Shown: piece after piece, positions 16,839-25,285 of the stretch
Position numbering within the stretch: the first letter of the stretch is position 1
Layout of the letters: the number at the start of each line of letters is the position of its first letter
Assembly: GCF_030345095.1 (NCBI RefSeq)
Contig: NZ_CP128360.1
Location: forward strand, 3,286,001 to 3,350,000
Direction of reading: 5' to 3'
Source of the DNA: Solwaraspora sp. WMMA2056
Lineage (GTDB): Bacteria > Actinomycetota > Actinomycetes > Mycobacteriales > Micromonosporaceae
Length of the DNA: 64,000 nt
The notes under the pieces: model-generated
Databases searched by the model: none
Told to the model about the DNA's origin: nothing
Seen by the model: only the letters and a program-made list of their open reading frames with translations
Made by a program: the position numbers and the translations under genes

Positions 16839-18664
16839 CGGGTCGGTACGCCGTCCGTCGGCCCCGGACCGGCCGGTTCCGGCTCCACGAACGGGGTGAC
16901 CTCGAACGTGTCGTCGCCGCTGTCGCCATCCTCGTCGAGGTCGGCGTCGTCGTCACCGACCCCTGGATGCCCGCTGAGGTCACCGGCGAGGGTGAGCGCG
17001 TTGCGCAGTAGCGGCAGCGCGGCCAACGCTCCGGTGCCTTCGCCGAGATCGAGACGCAGGTCGACGACCGGGGTCAGCCCGAGAACGTCGGCGGCGTGCC
17101 GGATGGTCGGATGCCGGCCGTGGTCGGGCAGCAGACACCAGTGCCGCGCCTGACCGGCCAGGTCCCGGCTGACCAGCGCGGCGGCCACCCCGACCGGCCC
17201 GTCCAACAGGACCGGGATCCGGTGCGCGGTCGCGCCGAGCAGCAGCCCGGTGGCCAGGGCGATGTCGCCGCCGCCGTACTCGGCCAGCACGTCGTGGGCG
17301 CCCCGGGTGCCCCGGCGGGTACGGTGCAGCGCGTCGCGGACCGCCGCGCACCGTGACATCCACGCGGCGTCGTCGATCCGGGCGCCGGGTCCGACGACCC
17401 GGCCCAGGACCGCCGCCGGTTCCGCCCCCGTCGTGGCGGCGAGCACGGCGGCGGCGGCACCGGCCGCGCCGGCACCGCAGGCGGCGAGCAGGATCGCCGA
17501 CACTCCGGCGTCGGCGGCCTGCCGGGCCACGGTCCAGCCGGCGGTCAGCGCCGCCTCGACCTCGTCGGCGGTCAGCGCCGGGCCGGCCTCGATCGGACCG
17601 GCGACCGGCGCGTCCACCACCGTGACGTCGGCGCCGGCGGCGGCGGCCAGCCGGGCGAGTGCGCCGTCGCCGCTGCGGGCCTGGTCGGCGCGGCGGGCCG
17701 ACTCCTGCGGGCTGTCACCGGCGGCGACCCCGCCGTCGTGGTCGCCGTGCACCAGCACCACGCGTACGGATTGCCACGGTCGGGGCGTCGGGGTGTCCTG
17801 GGTGGCGGCGGCGAAGCCGATCACCCGTGCCAGCCCGCCGAACCCGGCACCGGGCTGGTCCAGGGTGTCCAGGCGTTCGACAGCGGCGGTGCGGACCCGT
17901 TCGGCCGGCATCGGCAGCGTCATGCCCGGCGTGATCGGTGGCGGCGCGAGGGTGGCACGGGTGGCGGCGGGCTCGGCAGCGGCCGTGGCGGGCTCGGCTG
18001 GCCCGGGAGCGGCCGTGGCGGGCTCGGCTGGCCCGGCGACGACGGTGGCGGGCTCGGCGGGTGTGTCAGCGGGCCTCTCGACCGTCGCGGCGGGGACGGT
18101 CCCGGCAGGGACGACCCGCGCGGCCGACCGGATCCGCACCGGCTGGCCGGCGACGACCAGGACCACCGTGTCGCAGACCCCGGCCACCGCCTGGTTGGTC
18201 ACCCCGAGCGCATCGGCGAAAGCCCGTCCCACCGGCGTCGCCGGCACCAACGCCAACCCGACCTCGGGGCTGACCAGCACCAGTCGCGCGGCGCTTGTCC
18301 GGACCGCAGCGGCCAGCTCGTCGATGGTGGCCCGATCGTCGGCCGGCTGATGTGCCGGGTCGAGCAACCCGGTGACCCAGCCGCCAAGGTCGTCGACGAG
18401 CAGTGTCTCGTCCGCCCGTGCCGCACCGATCACCTCGATCAGGCGGGCCGGGTGCCCGGCGACCTCGTCGGTGCTCCACCGCGACGGCCGGCGGTCCCGG
18501 TGCGCCTCGACCCGGGCGAGCCACTCGGGGTCGGCCGGGTCCACCGCACCGGTGGCCACGTACCGCACCGCCGGTGTGTCGGCGACCAGGGACTCGGCGT
18601 ACCCGGACTTGCCGGACCGGATTCCACCGAGCACCAGCACGGACTTCCACCCGTCAACGGACAT
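16835..18664 (-). CDS. cobUT: CobU-CobT fusion: adenosylcobinamide kinase/guanylyltransferase plus DMB phosphoribosyltransferase
   Basis: The 609-aa product fuses two nucleotide-loop enzymes. Residues 1-185 are CobU: P-loop GGIRSGKSGYAES (13-25), EAHRDRRPSRW with the histidine that is guanylylated, and DDLGGWVTGLL. Residues about 190-260 are a low-complexity Pro/Ala/Glu linker with internal repeats. Residues about 265-580 are CobT (nicotinate-nucleotide:5,6-dimethylbenzimidazole phosphoribosyltransferase) with DLGEGTGALAALPLL, where the glutamate is the catalytic base. A short acidic tail ends the protein. With CobS this covers three of four loop activities. No cobalamin riboswitch motif is visible in the 150 bases upstream. 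Confidence 0.93.
   Translation of the reverse strand: MSVDGWKSVLVLGGIRSGKSGYAESLVADTPAVRYVATGAVDPADPEWLARVEAHRDRRPSRWSTDEVAGHPARLIEVIGAARADETLLVDDLGGWVTGLLDPAHQPADDRATIDELAAAVRTSAARLVLVSPEVGLALVPATPVGRAFADALGVTNQAVAGVCDTVVLVVAGQPVRIRSAARVVPAGTVPAATVERPADTPAEPATVVAGPAEPATAAPGPAEPATAAAEPAATRATLAPPPITPGMTLPMPAERVRTAAVERLDTLDQPGAGFGGLARVIGFAAATQDTPTPRPWQSVRVVLVHGDHDGGVAAGDSPQESARRADQARSGDGALARLAAAAGADVTVVDAPVAGPIEAGPALTADEVEAALTAGWTVARQAADAGVSAILLAACGAGAAGAAAAVLAATTGAEPAAVLGRVVGPGARIDDAAWMSRCAAVRDALHRTRRGTRGAHDVLAEYGGGDIALATGLLLGATAHRIPVLLDGPVGVAAALVSRDLAGQARHWCLLPDHGRHPTIRHAADVLGLTPVVDLRLDLGEGTGALAALPLLRNALTLAGDLSGHPGVGDDDADLDEDGDSGDDTFEVTPFVEPEPAGPGPTDGVPTR
17981..18040. repeat. 30-bp tandem repeat coding the CobU-CobT linker
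   Basis: Two 30-base units (17981-18010, 18011-18040) and degenerate partial copies on both sides encode PAEPATA-type residues. The repeat is in frame and creates the flexible linker between the two enzyme domains. Confidence 0.8.
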
Positions 18665-18814
18665 GCCCGTACCTTACGGCGCGCGCCCCTCACCGCGACC
18701 AGCCGGGCGGGTGGCGGCCGGGCGGTCACGGCGTGGGGCCACATCACCGGTACGGCCGCATGTCAGCGGTCGCGGCTAGGCTTACGGGCGTCCATCGCCG
18801 AGGGGAGCAGCGAG

Positions 18815-19015
18815 ATGCCATGGAGTTGGCGGTACGAGGACGCGGACGGCCAGCCCGCGCAGGGACCTGCCGAGACGTTCGGCACCCAGGCCGACGCCGA
18901 GTCCTGGATCGGCCAGACCTGGCGGGAACTGGCGGCGGCGGGAGTCGCCTCCGTCGAGCTGCTGGAGGACGACCGGTCGGAGTACCGGATGAGCCTGCTG
19001 CCGGCCGCCCAGTGA
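18815..19015 (+). CDS. Small conserved protein (66 aa)
   Basis: A 66-aa acidic protein starting MPWSWRYEDADG, with ESWIGQTWRELAAAGVASVELLEDDRSEYRMSL. The ATG at 18815 follows AGGGGAG by eight bases, a good ribosome site. It lacks signal peptide, membrane segment or cysteine motif. I recall similar short proteins throughout actinobacteria, always of unknown function. It stands alone between the divergent cobUT gene and the convergent aldo/keto reductase and ends in front of a strong bidirectional terminator, so it is probably a monocistronic unit. Confidence 0.8.
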   Translation: MPWSWRYEDADGQPAQGPAETFGTQADAESWIGQTWRELAAAGVASVELLEDDRSEYRMSLLPAAQ

Positions 19016-19046
19016 CCTGACCCCGGGACTTCCTGCCCCGGTGGTC

Positions 19047-19099
19047 GACGTGGAGCGGGGCCGGGCCGGCCTGCTGGCCCGCCCGGCCCCGCTCCACGT
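19047..19099. terminator. Strong bidirectional terminator
   Basis: The arms 19047-19066 and 19080-19099 pair over 20 bases (outer part GACGTGGAGCGGGGCC), followed after one mismatch by four more pairs. It lies between the convergent genes ending at 19015 and 19113. Confidence 0.88.
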
Positions 19100-19112
19100 C
19101 ACTGCCGGACCG

Positions 19113-20111
19113 TCACGGCCGACTGGCCGGGCTCACCGTCTTGCCCGGGTCCCGCTCGACGATCGGGTCCAGCACCTCGTCGATGGCCTTGAGCAGGCCG
19201 CTGTCCAGCTGGACGCCGCTGGCCTTGACGTTGTCCCGCACCTGCTCGGGGCGGGTCGCACCGATGATCGCCGACGAGACGTTCGGGTTCTGCAGCACCC
19301 AGGCGACGGCCAGCTGCGCCATCGTCAGGCCGGCCTGCTCGGCCAGCGGCTTGAGCCGCGCCACGGTGCTCAGCGTCTGGTCGGTCATGAACCGGGAGAT
19401 GAACGTGGCACCGCCGGACTGGTCGGTGGCCCGGGAACCGGCCGGTGGCGGCTGCCCCGGCTGGTACTTGCCGGTCAGCACCCCCTGACCGAGCGGCGAG
19501 AAGACGATCTGCCCGAGGCCGAGCTCCTCGCTGGCCGGCACCACCTCCGCCTCGATCACCCGCCACAGCATCGAGTACTGCGGCTGGTTCGACACCAGCG
19601 GGATCTTCAGCTCGCGGGCCAGCGCGTGGCCCTGCCGGATCTGCGAGGCGTTCCACTCCGACACCCCGATGTAGTGCGCCTTGCCGGAGTGCACGACGTC
19701 GGCGAACGCCTCCATCGTCTCCTCCAACGGGGTGGCGTGGTCGAAGCGGTGCGCCTGGTAAAGGTCCACGTAGTCGGTCTGCAGCCGGCGCAGCGAGCCG
19801 TTGATCGACTCCATGATGTGCTTGCGGGACAGCCCCCGGTCGTTGGGGCCGGGGCCGGTCGGCCAGAAGACCTTGGTGAGGATCTCCAGGCCTTCGCGCC
19901 GCTCACCGCGCAGGGCCCGGCCGAGCACCTCCTCGGCCTTGGTGCCGGCGTACGTGTCCGCGGTGTCGAAGGTGGTGATGCCCACGTCCAGCGCGGCCCG
20001 TACGCAGGCGTGGGCGGCCTCTTCCTCCACCTGCGATCCGTGGGTGATCCAGTTTCCGTAGGAGATCTCGCTGACGAGCATGCCGGAGCGGCCTAGGTGT
20101 CGGAATTCCAT
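19113..20111 (-). CDS. Aldo/keto reductase
   Basis: A 332-aa NADPH-dependent oxidoreductase of the AKR superfamily, close to the Kv-beta/YghZ-like group (opening MEFRHLGRSGMLVSEISYG). The catalytic tetrad is visible: D and Y in FDTADTY (around 48-54), K in ILTKVFWPTG and H in YQAHRFDH. C-terminal cofactor-binding residues are in SSAIIGATRPEQV. The substrate cannot be told from the sequence. It starts with ATG and is monocistronic, with 117 bases to the next gene. Confidence 0.92.
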   Translation of the reverse strand: MEFRHLGRSGMLVSEISYGNWITHGSQVEEEAAHACVRAALDVGITTFDTADTYAGTKAEEVLGRALRGERREGLEILTKVFWPTGPGPNDRGLSRKHIMESINGSLRRLQTDYVDLYQAHRFDHATPLEETMEAFADVVHSGKAHYIGVSEWNASQIRQGHALARELKIPLVSNQPQYSMLWRVIEAEVVPASEELGLGQIVFSPLGQGVLTGKYQPGQPPPAGSRATDQSGGATFISRFMTDQTLSTVARLKPLAEQAGLTMAQLAVAWVLQNPNVSSAIIGATRPEQVRDNVKASGVQLDSGLLKAIDEVLDPIVERDPGKTVSPASRP

Positions 20112-20228
20112 GGCCCAACCCTAGTCGTCGGTTCGCGTTCCGGCTGCACGCTCTGCCTCGCGTACAGCGGTAAATCGATCTCGCGGTGCCGGCGGCGGAC
20201 CGGTTGTCCGGTTACCGGGCGACGCACG

Positions 20229-23200
20229 TCACAGCACCGGTTTGGTGTCCGCCAACAGCCGGTCGATCTCGTCCATCACGGCCGTCCGGCTCGGATGCAC
20301 CGGGTCGATGAGCGGCTCACCGCGTCGGTCCAACGCCCCCCACCGGCCGCTGGGTACCGCGACGAGGAACGCCACCGGATGGATCGCCATCGCCGGATGT
20401 ACCGGCGGCACGATCACCCGTCCGGACCGGTCGACCACCCCCTTGCGCCCGCCGGCGTCGATGATCGCCAGGCCCTCGTCGGTGAATCCGTCGATGTACC
20501 GGCCGTCGGTCAAGGCGGTCGGGAATCCGCCGTACCGGGTGGGCAGCAGCAGCCGGCCGGTCTTGTCGACCGCGCCCCAGCCGCCCCGGCGGACCACCGC
20601 CACACCTCGACGGAACGGCCGCACGTCGTCGAACCCGGCCCCGATCACCACGGTGTTGTCCCGGTCGATCGCGATCCAGCTGCCGGTGCCGTCGGCGGTC
20701 ACCCAGGCGAGCCCGTCGGAGTACGAGCCGACACTGATGTACCCGGCGGCCTGGGCGATCCGGACCGCTCCGGACTCGTCGATCAACTCCCAGAACCGGG
20801 ACTCGGGGCGGCGTACCCAGGCGACACCCTCGTGGAACGGCTGCACGTCGGCGAAGGCGGGGGCGATCACCAGCTGACCGTCGGCGTCGGCGTACCCCCA
20901 GCACTGGGCCTGGTCGCTGAAGGTCGGCCGGGGCGCCCGGTGCAGCTGGAGGATCTCGTCACGCTGGCGTGGATACGGCCCCCAGCCATTCTCGGCGACC
21001 TTGGCGAAGACCGCGTCCAACGCCAGTTCGGTGCGGGCGATGAGGTCCGGGTCCTCGACCTTGCGCAGCTCCAACGCCCGTTCGAAATGGTTGCACGCCT
21101 CCATGTAGCGGCCCTGGTCGTAGCAGGACCGGCCGGCGTGTTCGTGCATGGTGGCCCGCAACCGGTCGGGCAGTTCGGCCGAGTTGGCCTCCTCGAACAA
21201 CCGGTCCGCCTCGGCGAAGTCGCCACGCCACTGCAGTACGTGCGCCAGCCGGGCCTGGGCGATCGCGATCCGCCGCAGTTCACCGGTGGCTTCCGCGTGG
21301 GCCAGCGCCAGCTTCGCGTCGGCCAGCGCCTTGCCGAGGTCGCCGAGGATGCGGGAGACCACCGCCCGCAGGCTCAGCAGCCGGGCCCGGGTGGCGTTGT
21401 CGGTCGCCGGGGCGATCTTCTCCGTCAGCCGGTCCCGGATCGCCCGCAGATCGTCGGGATTCTCCACCAGCTCCCGCAGGGTCTCGTGGTGGAATCGCCA
21501 CCGGTACGCCGACAGCACCTGCTCCGGGTCGGCCGGGGCGGGTTCGGCCGGTGCCGGCGGGTCGGTGGGCGGTCGGGTCTGGTCGGTGGCATCGGCGGCG
21601 GCCGGTTCGTCCGGGCGCACCAGCGGTGCCAGCATGGTCGGCGCACCGAGGGCGGTGGCGGCCCCGGCCGCCGTACCGGTGACCGGCAGGACCGTGTCCG
21701 GGCTCGCCGCCGGCGGCTCTCCCGGCGGTTGTTCGACCTCGACCTGTCGGTGTCCATCGACCGGCCGGTGTCCGTCGGCTCCGGCCGTGCCGGCGGCGTC
21801 GAGGTCGGCGTCGACCGGGTGTCGCGCCGGCTCGTGCCCGACCTGTTCGCGGTCGTCGGCGTCCGCGCCGCCATCCGCCGGTGCCCCCGACACCGGCACG
21901 GGCGGTGCCGGTTGCTCGGCCACGGGCGGTGCCGGTTGCTCGGCCACGGGCGGTGCCGCCGACACCGGCGCGGGGGGTGCCGGGGACACGGGTACGGGTG
22001 CCTCGGCAGCGGGCGGGGCCGACGTCGGCGTGGCTGTCGGCGCGGTACGGCGTACCACCGCTGACGGTGGCACCTCGCGTTCCGGCTGGTCACGCACGAT
22101 GTACGGCGGGGGAGCATGGCGGGGCTCGGGCTTGGCCCGTACGACGTAGGTGGCGTCCGCAGCCTGCTCCCGGCGTACCGGTCGGACCTGCGGATGCTCG
22201 CCGGTGGCCGTGCTGACCCGGAACTCCGGCGGCGGACCGGCCGGTGCGGAGACCGGGATGGGCAGCTGCTCCCCGGTCTGGTCCGGCGCCGTGGGCAGGG
22301 GGCGGGGCGGCGTCGTTCGGTGCGGCGGTGGCGGCGGTGTGGGGCGGCGTTCAGGACCGTCGACCCGCCCGGTCGGCGGGGCGGCCGCCCGTGCCGCCGG
22401 CGGCAGCTGATCGCGCGGCGGCACCGACGGTCGCTGCGGTGCGGTCTGGCGGGCGGGCGGTGGCGGGGTCGCCGGCATCGCCCGGTAGACCTCGGCCGAC
22501 TGTGGGCGGGCCGGTTCAGGGCGCGCGGGCGGGCCGGCCGCCTCAGGGGGCCGGGTCGGCCACCAGGGTTGCTCGGCGCGGGGGTCCGGCTGGCTGCGGG
22601 TACGGTCGTCGCGCCGTGGGCTCTCCGCTGGACGTTCCCGTGGCCTTTCCCACTGCTGCGGCTGGCCGTCGGGGTGCGGCGGGCGCGCGGGCGGCTCGCG
22701 ACCTGGCTGCGGCTCGGGGCGTCGGCCCGGCTCGGTGATCCGGCGGGCGGTGTACGGCTCCGCTGGCCCCCGTCGCTGCCCCTGGTCCGGCGGTGGTGCG
22801 CCACGGTCCGGCGGTGGTGCGCCACGGTCCGGCGGTGGTGCGCCACGGTACCGGTCCGGGGCCGGTCCGCGCTGATGGAAGACATCGTCGGGGTGCGGTC
22901 GCCGATGGAAGACGTCGTCGGAGTGCGGTCGCTGACGGAAAGCGTCGTCGGGGTGACGGCGGGTGGCTGGTTCCCGGCGTCGGTACTCCTCGGGCTGCTC
23001 CTCGGCACCCGGCCGACCACGGCCGGGGCCCGGCTGGTACACGGTCGCCCGGCCGACGCCGGCCGTCGGTGGTGGCGGCGGCGGGTCCTGGTCACGGCGC
23101 GGGCGGCGGCGCGACGACGGGTCGCCGGGGTAGCGCTGACCGGGCAGCGGAGCCCATTCGTTGGTGGGGTCGGTGACCCAGGTCGGCTCCTCGGGACGAC

Positions 23201-23351
23201 GGTCCCGGGCCCGACGCATCGCCTCCCACCGGTCGTCGTCGTCCCAGGCGGCGACGGTCCGGTCCGCGCCGGCGCGATCAGCGTCGTCCGGGTTACCGTC
23301 GTCGTCCCAACGCCAGGACTGCCAGCGGCGGTCGAAGTAGCCTTCGGTCAC
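20229..23351 (-). CDS. 1040-aa proline-rich protein with TPR-like and WG-repeat domains
   Basis: Residues 1-60 are acidic and Trp-rich (RRWQSWRWDDDG). About 60-640 are low-complexity Pro/Arg/Ala with short exact repeats such as GAPPPDR and PPVAEQPA. About 640-800 are helical and TPR-like (RWRFHHETLRELVENPDDL, LAKALADAKLALAHAEATGELRR-type text in shorter form). About 810-1040 carry WG repeats: CWGYADADGQLVIAPAF, GGWGAVDKTGRLLLPTRY, GRKGVVDRSGRVIVPP and GRWGALDRRGEPLIDP. WG repeats form beta propellers that usually bind ligands. There is no signal peptide or membrane segment, so it should be cytoplasmic. GTG start. Function unknown; a signalling or scaffolding role is a guess. Confidence 0.85.
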   Translation of the reverse strand: MTEGYFDRRWQSWRWDDDGNPDDADRAGADRTVAAWDDDDRWEAMRRARDRRPEEPTWVTDPTNEWAPLPGQRYPGDPSSRRRPRRDQDPPPPPPTAGVGRATVYQPGPGRGRPGAEEQPEEYRRREPATRRHPDDAFRQRPHSDDVFHRRPHPDDVFHQRGPAPDRYRGAPPPDRGAPPPDRGAPPPDQGQRRGPAEPYTARRITEPGRRPEPQPGREPPARPPHPDGQPQQWERPRERPAESPRRDDRTRSQPDPRAEQPWWPTRPPEAAGPPARPEPARPQSAEVYRAMPATPPPPARQTAPQRPSVPPRDQLPPAARAAAPPTGRVDGPERRPTPPPPPHRTTPPRPLPTAPDQTGEQLPIPVSAPAGPPPEFRVSTATGEHPQVRPVRREQAADATYVVRAKPEPRHAPPPYIVRDQPEREVPPSAVVRRTAPTATPTSAPPAAEAPVPVSPAPPAPVSAAPPVAEQPAPPVAEQPAPPVPVSGAPADGGADADDREQVGHEPARHPVDADLDAAGTAGADGHRPVDGHRQVEVEQPPGEPPAASPDTVLPVTGTAAGAATALGAPTMLAPLVRPDEPAAADATDQTRPPTDPPAPAEPAPADPEQVLSAYRWRFHHETLRELVENPDDLRAIRDRLTEKIAPATDNATRARLLSLRAVVSRILGDLGKALADAKLALAHAEATGELRRIAIAQARLAHVLQWRGDFAEADRLFEEANSAELPDRLRATMHEHAGRSCYDQGRYMEACNHFERALELRKVEDPDLIARTELALDAVFAKVAENGWGPYPRQRDEILQLHRAPRPTFSDQAQCWGYADADGQLVIAPAFADVQPFHEGVAWVRRPESRFWELIDESGAVRIAQAAGYISVGSYSDGLAWVTADGTGSWIAIDRDNTVVIGAGFDDVRPFRRGVAVVRRGGWGAVDKTGRLLLPTRYGGFPTALTDGRYIDGFTDEGLAIIDAGGRKGVVDRSGRVIVPPVHPAMAIHPVAFLVAVPSGRWGALDRRGEPLIDPVHPSRTAVMDEIDRLLADTKPVL
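21897..21958. repeat. 24-bp in-frame tandem repeat
   Basis: Two full units at 21897-21920 and 21921-21944 (beginning CACGGGCGGTGCCGGTTGCT) and a 14-base partial copy lie inside the proline-rich gene and code for the VAEQPAPP repeats. Confidence 0.88.
22784..22846. repeat. 21-bp in-frame tandem repeat, three exact copies
   Basis: Three identical 21-base units at 22784-22804, 22805-22825 and 22826-22846 encode the GAPPPDR heptad of the WG-repeat protein. Copy number may vary between strains because it stays in frame. Confidence 0.9.
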
Positions 23352-23618
23352 GCCCGCACCCCGTCGAGAGCTGCGGTGGTCCGTACCGGTCGCCGGGCAG
23401 GCGGGAGCCCTGTGAACGGTTCACGTGGCTCGCTCACGGCGATGTCACCTCGTCGCAATACTCGCTCGGCAACCGTGGCAACCCGATTGAGTCCCCCGGC
23501 CCGGTGGCAGCATGGTTGCGGATGGAGGGTAGCCGCGCAGGCTCGGTCGACGCTACCGAACCGCCCGGACTGAATCGAAACAGTGTTCTCCGCTGTGGGA
23601 TTTCCGGTCGTCGTCGGT

Positions 23619-24175
23619 CTACCGGTACTCCATGATCAGCACGGCGGAGGTTCCGGCCGTCATCGCCTGGTAGAGGTGTGGCTGGTCGGCGGTGAAGCTC
23701 ACGTAGTCACCGACGTCGAGGTCGACCAGCTGGTCGACGGGGCCGGTACGCAGCCGTCCGGTCGCTACGACCAGATGCTCCACGCTGCCGGGCAGATGTG
23801 CGGTGGCGACCCTCGCGGTGCCGGGCTCGACACGGACCAGGTGCAGGTCACGTCGTACCGTGCCGGCCGCCGCCGAGAGCAGGGTGCTGACGAAGTCGGA
23901 GTGTTCGGAGCGTAGTCCTGGCCCGTCGCCGGCCCGGACGACCCGCACCGCCGGGCTGGGCGGCTCGATGAGCCGGCTGAACGGGATCCCGAGGGCGACC
24001 GCGAGCGACCAGACGGTCTCCACGCTGGGATTGCCACTGCCCGATTCGAGTTGCGACAGCGTCGACTTGGCGATGCCGGCCCGCCGGGCCAGTTCGGTCA
24101 GGGACAGACCGGCCCGGTCCCGTTCCCGGCGTACGGCGTGCGGGATCGCCGTCAGTGGGAGGTCTCGGAGGACAT
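23619..24175 (-). CDS. XRE-family regulator with C-terminal cupin, apparent frameshift at N-terminus
   Basis: The main frame (to about 24155) reads LTAIPHAVRRERDRAG, then the helix-turn-helix SLTELARRAGIAKSTLSQLE and SGSGNPSVETVW, and a cupin domain with VEHLVVATGRLRTG and DYVSFTADQPHLYQ. There is no ATG, GTG or TTG before the helix-turn-helix in this frame after the in-frame stop. An ATG at 24175 with the family-like opening MSSETSH is one frame off and hits a stop at 24152; one additional base in the GGG at 24157-24159 would give MSSETSPLTAIPHAVRR. So the gene is either frameshifted, affected by a sequencing error, or starts at CTG 24155. It is divergent from azlCD and probably regulates it. 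Confidence 0.75.
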
Positions 24176-24197
24176 GTACGCTCCATCGGTCGATAGC

Positions 24198-24241
24198 GTT
24201 CGGTTTGACGAACGGGTTGCGGTCTGTTCATCATCCCGAAC
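24198..24241. promoter_or_regulatory. Two GTTC-N8-GAAC inverted repeats, candidate operators
   Basis: GTTCGGTTTGACGAAC (24198-24213) and GTTCATCATCCCGAAC (24226-24241) share half-sites GTTC and CGAAC with the same spacing and start 28 bases apart. They lie in the 87-base divergent gap between the XRE-cupin gene and azlC, the expected place for the regulator's binding sites. Confidence 0.6.
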
Positions 24242-24262
24242 ATGAAGCCGGATCACTGAACG

Positions 24263-24946
24263 GTGGCGGGCCCGACCCGGCTCCGCGACATCGCCGCCGT
24301 GGCGGCTGCGGTGGGAGCCGTCGGAGCCTCGTTCGGCGCGATCGCCACCGCCGCCGGCCTGCCCGGCTGGCTGGCCGTGGCGATGTCGGTCCTGGTCTTC
24401 GCCGGCGGGGCGCAGTTCATGGCGGTCGGCCTGCTCGCCGCCGGCGCCCCAGTGGCGGCGGTCGCCGCCGGCCTGCTGCTCAACGCCAGGCACCTGCCGT
24501 TCGGTCTCGCGCTCGCCCCGGTCATCGGGGAGCGCTGGTGGCAGCGGCTGGTCGGCAGCCACCTGCTCACCGACGAGGCGGTCGCGTTCACGCTCGCCGA
24601 GCCCGACCCGGCCCGGCGACACCGCAGCTTCTGGCTGACCGCGCCAGCGATCTTTCTCTGTTGGAACGTCGGCACCGTACTCGGCGTCTGGCTCGGCACC
24701 ACCGTCGCCGACCCGGCCGACCTGGGCCTGGATGCGGCATTCCCGGCCGGCCTGCTCGCCCTGCTGCTGCCGGCGCTGCGGGAACCGACCGTACGGCGGT
24801 GTGCGCTGGTCGGTGCCGGTGTCGCCGTACTCACCACCCCGGTGCTGCCCGCCGGCCTGCCGGTCCTGCTCGCCCTCGTCGGTCTGGTGACGCTCGCCCT
24901 ACCCGGTCGCCGTCGCCGCCCGGCCCCACCGCAGGAGGTCCGATGA
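24263..24946 (+). CDS. azlC: AzlC-type branched-chain amino acid exporter, large subunit
   Basis: A 227-aa membrane protein with about five to six hydrophobic segments. The AzlC signature region is ASFGAIATAAGLPGWLAVAMS followed by VFAGGAQFMAVGLLAAGA (quoted in part) and LLLNARHLPFGLALAP. AzlCD pairs export branched-chain amino acids or analogues such as azaleucine. The GTG at 24263 is the first usable start; an ATG at 24242 in the same frame ends after five codons. It overlaps azlD by four bases (ATGA). The divergent XRE-cupin gene is the likely regulator, as in many azlCD loci. Confidence 0.9.
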   Translation: MAGPTRLRDIAAVAAAVGAVGASFGAIATAAGLPGWLAVAMSVLVFAGGAQFMAVGLLAAGAPVAAVAAGLLLNARHLPFGLALAPVIGERWWQRLVGSHLLTDEAVAFTLAEPDPARRHRSFWLTAPAIFLCWNVGTVLGVWLGTTVADPADLGLDAAFPAGLLALLLPALREPTVRRCALVGAGVAVLTTPVLPAGLPVLLALVGLVTLALPGRRRRPAPPQEVR

Positions 24947-25254
24947 CGGTGCTCGCCGTCGTGCTGGCGCTGGCCGTCGACACGTACGCCTTCCGGGTGA
25001 CCGGCGTCCTGCTGGCCGACCGGCTGACGCTGCCCGCCCCGCTGCGCCGGCTGCTGCCGATCGCGGCGGCGACCCTGCTGGCGGCGCTCGCCGCGACCGC
25101 CGCGCTGACCGAGTCCGCCGGATTCGCCGGTTACGCCCGCCCCGTCGGTGTGCTGGTCGGGGTGGTCCTGGCATGCCGACGCGCGCCGTTCATCCTGGTG
25201 GTGGTGGCTGCCGCCGCGACCACGGCGGTGCTGCGGCTGCTCGGCGTGCCGTGA
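24943..25254 (+). CDS. azlD: AzlD-type branched-chain amino acid exporter, small subunit
   Basis: A 103-aa hydrophobic protein with three to four membrane helices, beginning MTVLAVVLALAVDTYAFRV and containing RVTGVLLADRLTLP, the usual AzlD N-terminal pattern. It starts inside the azlC stop (ATGA) behind GCAGGAGG, so the two subunits are coupled. A short 7-bp hairpin follows the stop codon. Confidence 0.9.
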   Translation: MTVLAVVLALAVDTYAFRVTGVLLADRLTLPAPLRRLLPIAAATLLAALAATAALTESAGFAGYARPVGVLVGVVLACRRAPFILVVVAAAATTAVLRLLGVP

Positions 25255-25271
25255 GCCGGGCCGTGCCCGGC
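25255..25271. terminator. Small hairpin between azlD and DUF3043 gene
   Basis: GCCGGGC-CGT-GCCCGGC lies directly after the azlD stop and between convergent genes. It is short, so terminator strength is uncertain. Confidence 0.5.
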
Positions 25272-25285
25272 GGACCGGGTCGTCG

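Noticed and set aside
18665-18814. Cobalamin riboswitch upstream of cobUT
   Set aside because: The expected B12-box type GCCACTG and the surrounding helices are not present in this stretch.
24152-24622. 156-aa minus frame ending in MSSETSH
   Set aside because: Most of it is antisense of azlC; only its last eight codons are relevant, as the displaced start of the XRE-cupin gene.
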